Below are positions 15,432 through 23,474 of a stretch of DNA of 64,000 bases, piece after piece. The stretch lies in contig JAUXNU010000064.1 in assembly GCA_030682655.1 (NCBI GenBank), positions 1 through 64,000 of the forward strand, read 5' to 3'. The number at the start of each line of letters is the position of its first letter. Position 1 is the first letter of the stretch. Source of the stretch: Actinomycetota bacterium. GTDB lineage: Bacteria; Actinomycetota; Coriobacteriia; Anaerosomatales; JAUXNU01. The translations under genes were made by a program, and so were the position numbers. Under the pieces are notes generated by a model. The model was given only the letters and a program-made list of their open reading frames with translations. It was not told the origin of the DNA and did not search any database.

Positions 15432-16046
15432 ATGCTGCAGTACCTGCTCGAACTGATCTCGCGGCTCGGCGACTGGAGCTACCTCGTCATCTTCCTGGTC
15501 GCCGCACTCGAGTGCTCGGCGTTCCTCGGGCTCGTTGTTCCGGGAGAGAGCTTGCTGCTCGCATGCGGCTTCCTCTCCCACCGCGGCGTGCTCGCGATCG
15601 ATGCCGTCGTGGTGGCAGGCGTCCTCGGCGCGATCGTCGGCGACAACGTCGGCTACGAGATGGGGCGCCGGCTCGGACGCGGCTGGCTGCTGTCCGCCGG
15701 CTCCCGCGTCGGTCTCACAGAGAAACGGCTTCAGGGCGGTGAGGACTTCTTCGCGCGCCATGGGTCGAAGGCGGTGTTCCTTGGCAGGTTTGTGGGGTAT
15801 GCACGGGCCGTGGTGCCGTTCGTGGCGGGCTCGACGCGCATGCCGCAACGGGTGTTCTTCGCGTACAACGCGCTCGGCGCGGTGCTGTGGGGGACCGGCG
15901 TGACGGTACTCGGATACTCGCTCGGTGCGAGCTGGCGGCTGGCCGAGGTGTGGCTCGGGCGAGCGAGCACGGCGGTCGCGGTGGCGACGGTCGCCGTCGC
16001 TGCGGGAGTGTGGCTGTGGAGGCGGCTGGCTCGCGGACGAGCGTGA
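15432..16046 (+). CDS. DedA family membrane protein
   Basis: A 204-residue polytopic protein of the DedA/SNARE-associated family, which is linked to flipping of polyprenyl carrier lipids or phospholipids and to membrane homeostasis. Visible blocks are GLVVPGESLLLACGFLSHRG, GAIVGDNVGYEMGRRLGRG (acidic, helix-hairpin region) and the conserved basic block FLGRFVGYARAVVPFVAGSTRMP. The start is taken as ATG 15432 with GGAG upstream, giving the normal family length. It stands between two unrelated genes and has its own leader after the terminator hairpin. Confidence 0.9.
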   Translation: MLQYLLELISRLGDWSYLVIFLVAALECSAFLGLVVPGESLLLACGFLSHRGVLAIDAVVVAGVLGAIVGDNVGYEMGRRLGRGWLLSAGSRVGLTEKRLQGGEDFFARHGSKAVFLGRFVGYARAVVPFVAGSTRMPQRVFFAYNALGAVLWGTGVTVLGYSLGASWRLAEVWLGRASTAVAVATVAVAAGVWLWRRLARGRA

Positions 16047-16089
16047 CCTAGGCCCGACACGACTAAGCCGTCCCGGTCGCCGGCGCGCT

Positions 16090-16116
16090 CTCAGCATCGC
16101 TCAGCGGCATCTCAGG
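16090..16116 (+). promoter_or_regulatory. CTCAG direct repeats, candidate OmpR-type regulator site
   Basis: Three direct repeats, CTCAGC at 16090, CTCAGC at 16100 and CTCAGG at 16111; the last two are exactly 11 bp apart. The same arrangement occurs upstream of the response regulator gene (16641-16657) and of the 18971 gene (18813-18829). An 11-bp period is typical of OmpR/PhoB-family half-sites. Confidence 0.55.
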
Positions 16117-16168
16117 TGCGGTCCCACACACTCGGGTCGTTCGTTCTCCCGAGAAAGGAGGGACAATC

Positions 16169-16549
16169 ATGGAGAAGCGCAACAAGATCGCCCTCGTGTC
16201 GGCCATCTCGGCCGCACTCGCTACCAGCGCTCTGGTCGCAGGTCTCGCATTTGCCACGCCGAACAGCTCCTCGACGCCTTCCGTGGCGCCCGCAGCTGAG
16301 TCGAGTGCGGTCGTCGAGGCCCCCGAGGCCGAGGCAGACGGCGTCGACCACCAGTTCGACGGCGAAGAGGCTGGCAACAACGGTGACGGTGTCCCGGACG
16401 CCAACGAGGCTGCTGAGGCAGAAGGTGCCGAGGAGTCTGAGAGTGCCGAAACCGAGACCGACGGCGTCGACCACGAGTTCGACGGCGAGGAGATCGGCGA
16501 CAATGGCAACGGTGTTCCGGATGCGAACGAGGCTGCGGAGACCAAGTAG
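16169..16549 (+). CDS. Small secreted acidic protein with two EF-hand-like repeats
   Basis: A 126-residue protein from ATG 16169, with AAGGAGG upstream. A signal peptide (about residues 1-30, ending near LAFA) leads to two nearly identical acidic repeats, each holding DGVDHxFDGEE followed by xNGxGVPDANEAAE; the second half resembles a calcium-loop (DxNxDG-like) pattern. It is probably exported and binds cations weakly or strongly (inference). It lies directly upstream of a two-component system and shares a promoter repeat with it, so it may be a target or an accessory of that system. A strong terminator follows. Confidence 0.7.
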   Translation: MEKRNKIALVSAISAALATSALVAGLAFATPNSSSTPSVAPAAESSAVVEAPEAEADGVDHQFDGEEAGNNGDGVPDANEAAEAEGAEESESAETETDGVDHEFDGEEIGDNGNGVPDANEAAETK

Positions 16550-16571
16550 GCCCAGTCCTCCCTGCAATCCC

Positions 16572-16599
16572 AGAGGAGCTCCCGAGAGGGGGCTCCTCT
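16572..16599 (+). terminator. Intrinsic terminator after the small acidic protein gene
   Basis: An 11-bp stem, AGAGGAGCTCC at 16572-16582 and GGGGCTCCTCT at 16589-16599 (one G-T pair), with a 6-base loop, lies 23 bases after the stop and is followed by a pyrimidine-rich run. It separates this gene from the response regulator. Confidence 0.75.
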
Positions 16600-16640
16600 T
16601 CGCTCTCTCCGTGGCATGGCACGCTGTGTGCAGAGGGATT

Positions 16641-16667
16641 CTCAGCTACTTCTCAGGTTCGTATGAC
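16641..16667 (+). promoter_or_regulatory. Candidate autoregulated promoter of the two-component operon
   Basis: TTCTCAG at 16639 and at 16650 form an 11-bp-spaced direct repeat where a -35 box would be. TATGAC at 16662-16667 could be the -10. The layout suits an OmpR-family activator acting from an overlapping -35 site. Confidence 0.5.
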
Positions 16668-16733
16668 ACAATCGCCCCAGCACGGGCATACCATGGGGCG
16701 ACAGCGGCCGTAGAGCAGTCTGGAGGTGGGCCG

Positions 16734-17408
16734 ATGCGCATTCTTGTCGTCGAAGACGAAGTCCGACTCTCGGCCTATCTCAAGCGTGGTCTTGAGGCCG
16801 AGGGGTTCGCCGTCGACGTCGCCCAAACAGGCACGGACGGTCTCTGGATGGCGACCGAGCAGCCCTACGACGCGATCGTGCTCGACATCATGCTGCCCGG
16901 CATGAACGGCTACAAGGTGTGCGAGTCGCTGCGCAAGGCCGACAACTGGGTGCCGATTCTCATGCTTACCGCCAAGGACGGCGAGTACGACGAGGCCGAA
17001 GCCCTCGACACCGGCGCCGACGACTTCCTCTCCAAGCCCTTCTCGTTCGTGGTGCTTCTCGCGAGGCTGCGAGCGCTCATGCGTCGTGGCTCGCCGGAGC
17101 GTCCGGCGATACTCGGTGTTGGTACGCTCACGCTCGACCCGTCGACACACGAGGTCAAGCGCGGCGATACACAGGTCGAGGTGACCCCGCGCGAGTACTC
17201 GCTCCTCGAGTACTTCATGCGCCATCCCGGCGACGTGCTCCCCAAGGCCGAGATCATGGGACACGTGTGGGACTGGGAGTTCGAGGGCGACCCGAACATC
17301 ATCGAGGTCTACGTCGGGTACCTCCGCAAGAAGATCGACGTGCCCTTCGGTCTCGACACCCTTCGGACCGTACGCGGAGCGGGCTACCGGCTGGTGCCCG
17401 ATGCCTAG
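16734..17408 (+). CDS. OmpR/PhoB-family response regulator
   Basis: A 224-residue two-domain regulator. The receiver has the acidic pair E7/D8, phospho-acceptor D51 (IVLDIMLPG), T79 and K101 (LSKPF). The C-terminal winged helix (about 125-222) has the recognition-helix and wing blocks EVYVGYLRKKID and TVRGAGYRL. The start is ATG 16734 with GGAGG upstream. Its last bases overlap the kinase start (ATG in the final codons), so the pair is coupled. The CTCAG direct repeat upstream predicts autoregulation. It resembles CutR/MprA/TcrA-type regulators, but the signal is unknown. Confidence 0.92.
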   Translation: MRILVVEDEVRLSAYLKRGLEAEGFAVDVAQTGTDGLWMATEQPYDAIVLDIMLPGMNGYKVCESLRKADNWVPILMLTAKDGEYDEAEALDTGADDFLSKPFSFVVLLARLRALMRRGSPERPAILGVGTLTLDPSTHEVKRGDTQVEVTPREYSLLEYFMRHPGDVLPKAEIMGHVWDWEFEGDPNIIEVYVGYLRKKIDVPFGLDTLRTVRGAGYRLVPDA

Positions 17409-18810
17409 TCGCGGTCGGCCTCGGCTTCCTGGCATCAGGGTCCAGACGACGGTCATCGCGGTTTTGGTCGTCGGTCTGTCGGTCTCCTTGGCTATGGCGG
17501 CGCTCCTCTGGACAGCCCGCGGGAGCTTCACCGACCAGATCACCGCGAGTGCTGAGGCCCGCGTGCAGGACATCGCACTGCTCGCGAAAGCGGGGTCTGT
17601 TCCCCATCCCGTGCCGGGGCGCGGAGAAGATCAGCTCGTGCAGGTCTTCGACGCAGGGGGGGCCGTGACCGCTTCGAGCGCTTCGATCGAGGGCCAGGCG
17701 CCTCTGGTCGACATCCAACTCGCTCCGGGTGAGTCGCGCACGTACACGGTCCCGTCACTACTCGAATCCGGTGGCGAAAACGGTGAGGCGGGCGAGGGCG
17801 GCGCAGATCCCGGCGTCGCGTTTCTCGTGTCGGCCATCGGGGTGGCGTCACCTGCCGGGCCCGTGACCGTCATGGTCGCGGGGTCCCTCGATCCCGTGCA
17901 GCAGATGGTCGACGTCCTCCAACCGCGCCTCGAGATCGGGCTTCCACTCATCTTGCTGATCGTTGGCGCAACCGTGTGGGCACTCACCGGGCGCGCGCTG
18001 CGACCTGTTGAGGCGATCCGCCGTGAAGCCGAGGAGATATCCGCGGCATCCCTGGAGCGCCGTGTGCCCGAGCCTCGCACGTCCGACGAGATCGGTCGTC
18101 TTGCCGATACCATGAACCGCATGCTCGACCGCCTCGAGTCCTCGGCACGTGTACAGCGGCGCTTTGTTTCCGATGCGTCGCACGAGCTGAAAAGCCCCGT
18201 TGCATCCATCCGCACGATGCTCGATGTGGCTCGTCGGCGGCATCCGGCCGACCTCAACGCCTTCATCGACGACTTGGCCGCCGAGGATCGTCGCCTCGAA
18301 CATCTGGTAGGCGACCTGCTTGCGCTCGCGCGCTACGACGAGAGCATGAGGCCAGCGCATCCGGTCGATGTTGACCTCGACGATGTCGTGTTGGGTGAAG
18401 TCGCGGTTATCACCAAGTCCTCGGAGATTCGAATCGACATTTCGGGCGTGCACCCAGCTCGGCTTCAGGCCGAACTGGGCAGTATGGAATCGCTCGTGCG
18501 CAACCTTCTCGGAAACGCCGTGCGCCATGCAGCCTCGACAGTCTGGGTCACCGTGGACGTCCGCGAGGACATGATCGTGTTCACGGTCAGCGACGACGGT
18601 CCAGGCGTGCCCCCTGAGGACCGCGAGCGGATATTCGACCGCTTCGTGCGTCTGGATGAGGCGCGCGTGCACGAGGACGGGGGTACCGGCCTCGGACTCG
18701 CGTTGTGCCGGGTGATCGCCCACTCTCTTCGCGGGGACGTGCGGGTCGCCGACCCACTCCACGGAGGCGCGACCTTCGAGGTCACGCTGCCTCTGCATTC
18801 ACCTTCCTGA
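17401..18810 (+). CDS. Sensor histidine kinase with HAMP domain
   Basis: A 469-residue membrane kinase. TM1 is at about residues 14-38, an extracytoplasmic sensor follows with an acidic/glycine stretch (GGENGEAGEGGAD), and TM2 is at about 177-197. Then come HAMP, a HisKA box (SDASHELKSPVASIRT, His about residue 261) and the ATP-binding N, G1 and G2 boxes (GNAVRHA, DDGPGVP, GGTGLGLAL). It begins 8 bases inside the response regulator gene. The acidic sensor patch could interact with cations or with the acidic secreted protein encoded upstream (inference). Confidence 0.92.
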   Translation: MPSRGRPRLPGIRVQTTVIAVLVVGLSVSLAMAALLWTARGSFTDQITASAEARVQDIALLAKAGSVPHPVPGRGEDQLVQVFDAGGAVTASSASIEGQAPLVDIQLAPGESRTYTVPSLLESGGENGEAGEGGADPGVAFLVSAIGVASPAGPVTVMVAGSLDPVQQMVDVLQPRLEIGLPLILLIVGATVWALTGRALRPVEAIRREAEEISAASLERRVPEPRTSDEIGRLADTMNRMLDRLESSARVQRRFVSDASHELKSPVASIRTMLDVARRRHPADLNAFIDDLAAEDRRLEHLVGDLLALARYDESMRPAHPVDVDLDDVVLGEVAVITKSSEIRIDISGVHPARLQAELGSMESLVRNLLGNAVRHAASTVWVTVDVREDMIVFTVSDDGPGVPPEDRERIFDRFVRLDEARVHEDGGTGLGLALCRVIAHSLRGDVRVADPLHGGATFEVTLPLHSPS

Positions 18811-18812
18811 TT

Positions 18813-18829
18813 CTCAGGATTCCTTCAGG
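18813..18829 (+). promoter_or_regulatory. Third CTCAGG/TTCAGG 11-bp repeat
   Basis: CTCAGG at 18813 and TTCAGG at 18824 are 11 bp apart, immediately after the kinase stop and upstream of the 18971 gene. They match the repeats at 16100-16116 and 16641-16657, so the 18971 gene may belong to the same regulon. Confidence 0.45.
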
Positions 18830-18970
18830 CTCGCGGGTCTAGTCTCGGTCGAGCGCGGTGCAGAGAAGCGCGCCAACGACCCGGAGCCGAGCACCCCAGC
18901 TGGGGAACTATCAAGATGAGCCTGGCGGTGACGCTGTCGAGGCCAGCTTGTCAGAGAGTCGGAGGACGTC

Positions 18971-19366
18971 ATGGTGCAACACCGGAAGTTCATGAACCTC
19001 GCTCTTGACGACGAGGGACTACACACGCCCGACGGCGTGCTCGATCTGAGCCAGCTCACGCGAGTCGACGTGATCCGGAATCGCCAGCGCGAGCGCAGCG
19101 GGGGATCGTCCGAGCCCTCCGGAGCGGGTGTCCTTGGCGGGGCACTGCTGGGTGGTGCGATCGCCGGTCCACTCGGGGCGGTCGGTGGAGGTATCCTTGG
19201 CTCGAGGGCCCGATACGGCGATGACGACGAGCACATCCCGCGCACGGTATCTGCGACGCTCATCTTCGAATCGCCGGAGCTGGCGTACTCGACCACCGTC
19301 CAGCGCGATCGGGCCGAAGAGGCGGAAGCGTTCGTGGCGGCCGTAAAGGATGCGGCGGGACTCTGA
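18971..19366 (+). CDS. Conserved hypothetical with glycine-zipper segment
   Basis: A 131-residue protein from ATG 18971, with GGAGG upstream. The N-terminal half is a small mixed domain (LALDDEGLHTPDGVLDLSQL). A glycine-zipper hydrophobic stretch at about residues 52-77 (GVLGGALLGGAIAGPLGAVG) could insert into the membrane as a hairpin, and a soluble C-terminal part with ATLIFESPELAYSTTVQRD follows. No signal peptide. The gene carries the CTCAG repeat in its upstream region, which suggests control by the adjacent two-component system. No function is known to me. Confidence 0.65.
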   Translation: MVQHRKFMNLALDDEGLHTPDGVLDLSQLTRVDVIRNRQRERSGGSSEPSGAGVLGGALLGGAIAGPLGAVGGGILGSRARYGDDDEHIPRTVSATLIFESPELAYSTTVQRDRAEEAEAFVAAVKDAAGL

Positions 19367-19374
19367 GCCGACCA

Positions 19375-20520
19375 CTACACGCCGAGCGCACGCACCATGC
19401 GGTCGACGATCTCGTCGAGCACGGGGCGTGGTGTTGCGAAGTTGAGGCGTGCGAAACCCGCGCCCGGTGTGCCGAAGTCCGGTCCTGACGAGAGTCCCAC
19501 GCGGCCCGCTTCCAGCAGGTGTTTCGCAGGGTCGTCGCCAAGGCCCATCGCGCGGAAGTCGAGCCACGCGAGGTAGGTCGCCTCAGGCGTCGTGACGCCG
19601 ACCTGCGGCAGCTCCTCGGCCAGGCGCGCCATGAGGTAGTCGCGACTCGCGTGCAGCGTCGCGACGATCTCGTCGAGCCAGGGCTTCCCGTGACGCCATG
19701 CCGTCAGCGCCGCCACGGCTCCCGTCACGCTCACCCCGCCAAGGAGATGCGGCATCAGTGCGGCGTAGCCCTCGGCGACCCGCTCGGCGCCCAGGTGAGC
19801 TACCGCGCAGCTGAGTCCCCCGAGGTTGAAGCTCTTGGACGCCGAGGTCATCGTAACCGTGCGCGCGGCGACCTCGGGGCCGAGCGATGCGAACGGTATG
19901 TGCGCGGCGCCGGGATAGACGAAGTCCTGCCAGATCTCGTCGCTGATGACCAGCAGGTCGTGTTCCTCGGCGACGCGAGCGATCGCGGCGAGCTCCTCGG
20001 CGGTGAAAGCGCGGCCGGTCGGGTTGTGCGGGTTGCACAGCAGCACCGCGCGCGTGGTGTCGTCGACGAGAGCGGCCAGGTGGTTGGCGTCGATGCGTCG
20101 GGCGGTGTCGTCCAGGCGGTACTCGACGAGTCGGCGGCCCGACTTCTCGACGATGCCGAGGAACGGCGGGTAGATGGGCGTGAAGAGCACCACGCCGTCG
20201 CCGGGTTCGGTCGCGACGTCGAGCGCCATCGAGATCGGCTGGAGCGTGCTCGAGAACAGATGGCTTGCCGCGGGGTCGGGGCGCCAGCCGAAACGACGCT
20301 CGGACCAGTCGGCCCAGGCTTGCACCACGCGATCGTCGAACGACGCGATGTTGTAGCCGAGGTCGCCGTTGTCCACGAGCTCGCGAAGGGCATCCGAGAC
20401 GACCGGGGCTGTGGGGAAATCCATGTCGGCGACCCACGCAGGGATCACGTCGTCGTCGAATCGCGCCCACTTGGCGCCGGTGAGGCGGCGCAGCCGCTCC
20501 ATGTGGTTCGCGTCGGTCAT
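19375..20520 (-). CDS. patB: PatB/MalY-type cystathionine beta-lyase / aminotransferase
   Basis: A 381-residue fold-type I PLP enzyme. NPHNPTGRAF, SDEIWQDF and the PLP-lysine block TSASKSFNLGGL mark the MalY/PatB branch of class I/II aminotransferases, which cleave C-S bonds of cystathionine or cysteine to give homocysteine or sulfide, pyruvate and ammonia. Length is normal. It lies 21 bases downstream of the 12-heme cytochrome gene on the same strand, so the two may be co-transcribed, though their functions have no obvious link beyond sulfur metabolism. Confidence 0.88.
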   Translation of the reverse strand: MTDANHMERLRRLTGAKWARFDDDVIPAWVADMDFPTAPVVSDALRELVDNGDLGYNIASFDDRVVQAWADWSERRFGWRPDPAASHLFSSTLQPISMALDVATEPGDGVVLFTPIYPPFLGIVEKSGRRLVEYRLDDTARRIDANHLAALVDDTTRAVLLCNPHNPTGRAFTAEELAAIARVAEEHDLLVISDEIWQDFVYPGAAHIPFASLGPEVAARTVTMTSASKSFNLGGLSCAVAHLGAERVAEGYAALMPHLLGGVSVTGAVAALTAWRHGKPWLDEIVATLHASRDYLMARLAEELPQVGVTTPEATYLAWLDFRAMGLGDDPAKHLLEAGRVGLSSGPDFGTPGAGFARLNFATPRPVLDEIVDRMVRALGV

Positions 20521-20541
20521 GCGTTCACTATAACGTTGGCG

Positions 20542-21555
20542 TCATCGAGCTATCAGCGGCGCGTGGCATCCGGCGCAAAACGTCGTGACGTGGCATTCGA
20601 AGCACGCTGCGGCCCCCGACTTCGTGACCGCCTGCGGATGCTGCGCGAGCCACGAGCCGTTCGCCGGGTTGTACGCCTTGTGGTGGCAGGTCCTGCAGAA
20701 GTCCGGGTTGGTGCCATGACACCGCTCGCACACGAGCCGGTTCTTCACGGCGACCGGTCCATGGACCTTTCGGCCGTCAGTCCAATGCTCGGGATGGGGC
20801 ATCTCCAGTCCGTGACACGTGTCGCACATGCTCGCCTCGTGGCACATGAGGCAGAGGCTGCGGTCTGCCTTGGCCAGCTCATTGTGGGCGGTCTTCCACT
20901 TCGCCGCCTTGTGCGTCTCGGGGCGCATGTTGAACGACGGCGGGTGGCACACTTCGCAGTCGCCGGGCGCCTTGGCGTCGCTCTCATGGCTGTGGCACGT
21001 GAAGCACTGCAGCATCAGCAGAAGCGGCCGCTCGGCTCCGGGATCGAAGTGCACCGTCCACACGTGACACGAGATGCATGACTTGTTCCGCTCCGCGTGC
21101 TCCTCGTGGTCGATGAGCGTCCCGTAGCGGATGGTGACTGCGCGCCCGGGCGTGTGGCACTGCTCGCAGTTCGAGTCGGGGACGGTGACGGAGGTCTCGA
21201 GCGATTCGCCGACGGTTTCCCCGGCACCGAGGGTGAAGTGCGCCCTCACGTCGCGAGAAAGCCGGCTTGCGCGTACGGCCATTGTCTTCGGAAAGCCGTA
21301 CCAGGGTTGAGGCGCCTCGTGGCAGGCGGGGCAGCCGACCTGGGCGTGCGGGGATATCTTCCACGATTCCACCTGCGGCGCGATCTCGTGACAGCCCCCA
21401 CACAGCCGAGGAGAGGCCGTTGCGCGGTAGAACCCGAATCCGAGCGCGACGACAGCGACCGCGATCGCTGTCGTGATCCACGCTCTGCGGATGAGGATGT
21501 GCCGCGCGTCGGGTGATGTGCTTTCCATCTGGGCCGTCCTGGGTATCAGACTCAT
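20542..21555 (-). CDS. Dodecaheme cytochrome c with NapC/NirT-like N-terminus
   Basis: A 337-residue protein with one N-terminal membrane segment (about residues 25-46) and twelve CxxCH motifs: CGGCH, CPACH, CEQCH, CISCH, CFTCH, CEVCH, CLMCH, CDTCH, CERCH, CRTCH, CFECH and CAGCH. The first two are spaced as in NapC/NirT quinol-oxidising cytochromes (SWKISPHAQVGCPACHE). It is likely anchored with its hemes outside the membrane. It is divergent from the NrfD/multiheme operon, with 253 bases between. It could take electrons from menaquinol or pass them outward (inference). ATG 21555 or ATG 21528 could be the start. Confidence 0.88.
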   Translation of the reverse strand: MSLIPRTAQMESTSPDARHILIRRAWITTAIAVAVVALGFGFYRATASPRLCGGCHEIAPQVESWKISPHAQVGCPACHEAPQPWYGFPKTMAVRASRLSRDVRAHFTLGAGETVGESLETSVTVPDSNCEQCHTPGRAVTIRYGTLIDHEEHAERNKSCISCHVWTVHFDPGAERPLLLMLQCFTCHSHESDAKAPGDCEVCHPPSFNMRPETHKAAKWKTAHNELAKADRSLCLMCHEASMCDTCHGLEMPHPEHWTDGRKVHGPVAVKNRLVCERCHGTNPDFCRTCHHKAYNPANGSWLAQHPQAVTKSGAAACFECHVTTFCAGCHAPLIAR

Positions 21556-21808
21556 GGAACCTTGAAGCGAGTCGGTCGTTGATGAGCCTGACGCTACTCC
21601 GCGTTTTGGCTACGTCAAGAGCCTCTCGCGCTGGGTATGGCCGTTCGTGCAGGGCGCTAACGGAACCCTAAACAAACGTGAATCGTGTGCCAAACTCCTA
21701 ACCCGATTCCAACGCCATACTCATATCAGGCCCTTTCGTCCCAACGCGATTCGCACATATTCGCTCGCCGTGGGCGCGAAAGACCCAACACGATCGGTAG
21801 GAGAGAGC

Positions 21809-22513
21809 ATGGCCGGATCAGAGTCTCGTTCACTCGCCCGCCGTGCCAGGGCGGCCCTGGTGCGACCGCGCGTCGCGTGCGCGATCCTTGCGGCTATCGT
21901 GATCGCCCTGTGGTCGGCGACGCCCGCAATCGCGGGACAGGCGTCCTCGGGCGAGTTGTTGTTTTACCCGTGCACGAGCTGCCACCCGGTGACCCTGCAG
22001 CCCGGCACCGACAAGCCCACGCGCAAGCTCCCTGGCGACTTCCCGGGACACGAGATCGTGCTTGTCGGTCACGACGTCCTTGGCGAGGGGGATGCGGCGT
22101 GTCTTGTCTGCCACGACGACCCGGCCAAGGACCCCGGCAAGCTCAAGCTCATCGACGGCAGCCTCATCGACATCACCGGCGATACCGCGAAGGTCTGCTA
22201 CCGGTGCCACTCGGCCAAGTACAACGAGTGGATGGCGGGGACGCACGGCAAGCACAAGCCCACGTGTACCGCCGCCGGATGCCACGACCCTCACTCGCCG
22301 AGATGGATCTACGCCGAATCGCTGCCGCCCTTTGTGGGCAGCGGCTTCCAGTTCAAGGCCCTGTCCGGTCGTGAACCGTTCACGCCTCTCGCGCCGCCCG
22401 CGCCGGCGCCTCCGACAGAGGTGCCGCAGTTGTTCCTGATCGCGGTCGTGCTGGGAGTCGTGGCGGCAGCGGCCCGGGTCGCTGGACTCGTCCGAGGAAG
22501 GCCGAACCGATGA
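21809..22513 (+). CDS. Tetraheme cytochrome c with C-terminal membrane anchor
   Basis: A 234-residue protein with a signal peptide (about residues 18-42), CTSCH, CLVCH and CYRCH motifs, and a fourth unusual CTAAGCH (CX4CH) motif followed by DPHSP. A proline-rich linker leads to a C-terminal membrane helix (about 208-228). It resembles NapC/cytochrome c3-like modules that open NrfD-type complexes. The start is ATG 21809 with GGAG upstream; an in-frame extension to 21647 is unlikely. It overlaps the ferredoxin gene by 4 bases (ATGA). It probably hands electrons between the Fe-S/NrfD subunits and the larger cytochromes. Confidence 0.85.
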   Translation: MAGSESRSLARRARAALVRPRVACAILAAIVIALWSATPAIAGQASSGELLFYPCTSCHPVTLQPGTDKPTRKLPGDFPGHEIVLVGHDVLGEGDAACLVCHDDPAKDPGKLKLIDGSLIDITGDTAKVCYRCHSAKYNEWMAGTHGKHKPTCTAAGCHDPHSPRWIYAESLPPFVGSGFQFKALSGREPFTPLAPPAPAPPTEVPQLFLIAVVLGVVAAAARVAGLVRGRPNR

Positions 22514-23460
22514 GCCACAAGAAGCCGCGCATCGCGCGCGTGGAGCCCGCGTCCGCCGATGCGCCCGCGCGTGCCGGGGAGCCCCGCATCACGGTGACCC
22601 GGCGCTCGCTTCTCGAAGGCCTTGGCGCGACGGCTGGAATCCTCGCCGCCGGCGTGATCCCCGCTTTCCTGACCGCACTGCCCGCGTCCGGGTCGGAAGC
22701 CTCGAGCGAAGGCGCGAACACCGAGGTGCCCGGCGCGTCCGAGACCGGCATCGATCGCTTCGTCGAGGAGAACGGCCCCGTGAACTACCCGGGCAAGCCC
22801 GTCTCCTACGCCGATCCCGCCGGCGATGAGAAGTGGGCGATGGTCATCGACGTGAAGGCCTGCGTGGGATGCCGCAAGTGCGTCTACGCGTGCGTGAAGG
22901 AGAACAACATAGGGCGGACGTCCGGCTTCACATACATCCAGGTGCTCGAGATGGAGCTGGGCTCCAACGAACTCGAGCTTGGCACTCTCAAGTACGAGCA
23001 GGGCGGTCGCCCGGACAAGTGGTACCTGCCGATCCAGTGCATGCACTGCGCGAAGCCGACCTGTGTCTACGGCTGTCCCGTCAAGGCGACGTGGAAGGAG
23101 CCGGACGGCATCGTCGTCATCGACTACGACAAGTGCATCGCGTGCCGCAATTGCCTCGTCACGTGCCCCTACGACGCACGCCAGTTCAACTGGGTCGAGC
23201 CGGAGGTTCCCAAGAACGAGGTGAACCCCCTGGTTCCACTCGAGGAGAAGGCCGGAGTCGTGGAGAAGTGCACGTTCTGCGTGCAGCGCACGCGCAACGG
23301 GAAGACGACCGCGTGCGTTGAGGCGTGTCCCGTCGGTGCGCGCACGTTCGGTGACCTGAACGATTCCGAGAGCGATGTGGCGCAGATTCTCAGGACCAGG
23401 CGATCGTTCCGCCTGAAGGAAGAGCTCGGCAACGAGCCCGCGATTTGGTACGTGGGGTGA
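22510..23460 (+). CDS. Four-cluster ferredoxin-like subunit, Tat-exported (DsrO/NrfC-like)
   Basis: A 316-residue protein. A Tat signal with RRSLLEGLGATAG (about residues 31-45) precedes four cysteine groups: CVGCRKCVYAC, CMHCAKPTCVYGC, CIACRNCLVTC and CTFCVQRT with CVEACP. These bind four 4Fe-4S clusters as in DsrO, NrfC, PsrB and QrcC. Tat export places it on the outer face of the membrane next to the NrfD-type subunit. It has no catalytic molybdenum partner in this locus, so it is likely an electron wire between quinone and cytochromes, as in Qrc or ACIII complexes (inference). Confidence 0.9.
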   Translation: MSHKKPRIARVEPASADAPARAGEPRITVTRRSLLEGLGATAGILAAGVIPAFLTALPASGSEASSEGANTEVPGASETGIDRFVEENGPVNYPGKPVSYADPAGDEKWAMVIDVKACVGCRKCVYACVKENNIGRTSGFTYIQVLEMELGSNELELGTLKYEQGGRPDKWYLPIQCMHCAKPTCVYGCPVKATWKEPDGIVVIDYDKCIACRNCLVTCPYDARQFNWVEPEVPKNEVNPLVPLEEKAGVVEKCTFCVQRTRNGKTTACVEACPVGARTFGDLNDSESDVAQILRTRRSFRLKEELGNEPAIWYVG

Positions 23461-23474
23461 TTGAGGTGGCCCTT

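Noticed and set aside
21556-21808. Specific promoters in the 253-base divergent cytochrome region
   Set aside because: The region is AT-richer and surely regulatory, but no hexamer pair with good spacing could be chosen on reading alone.
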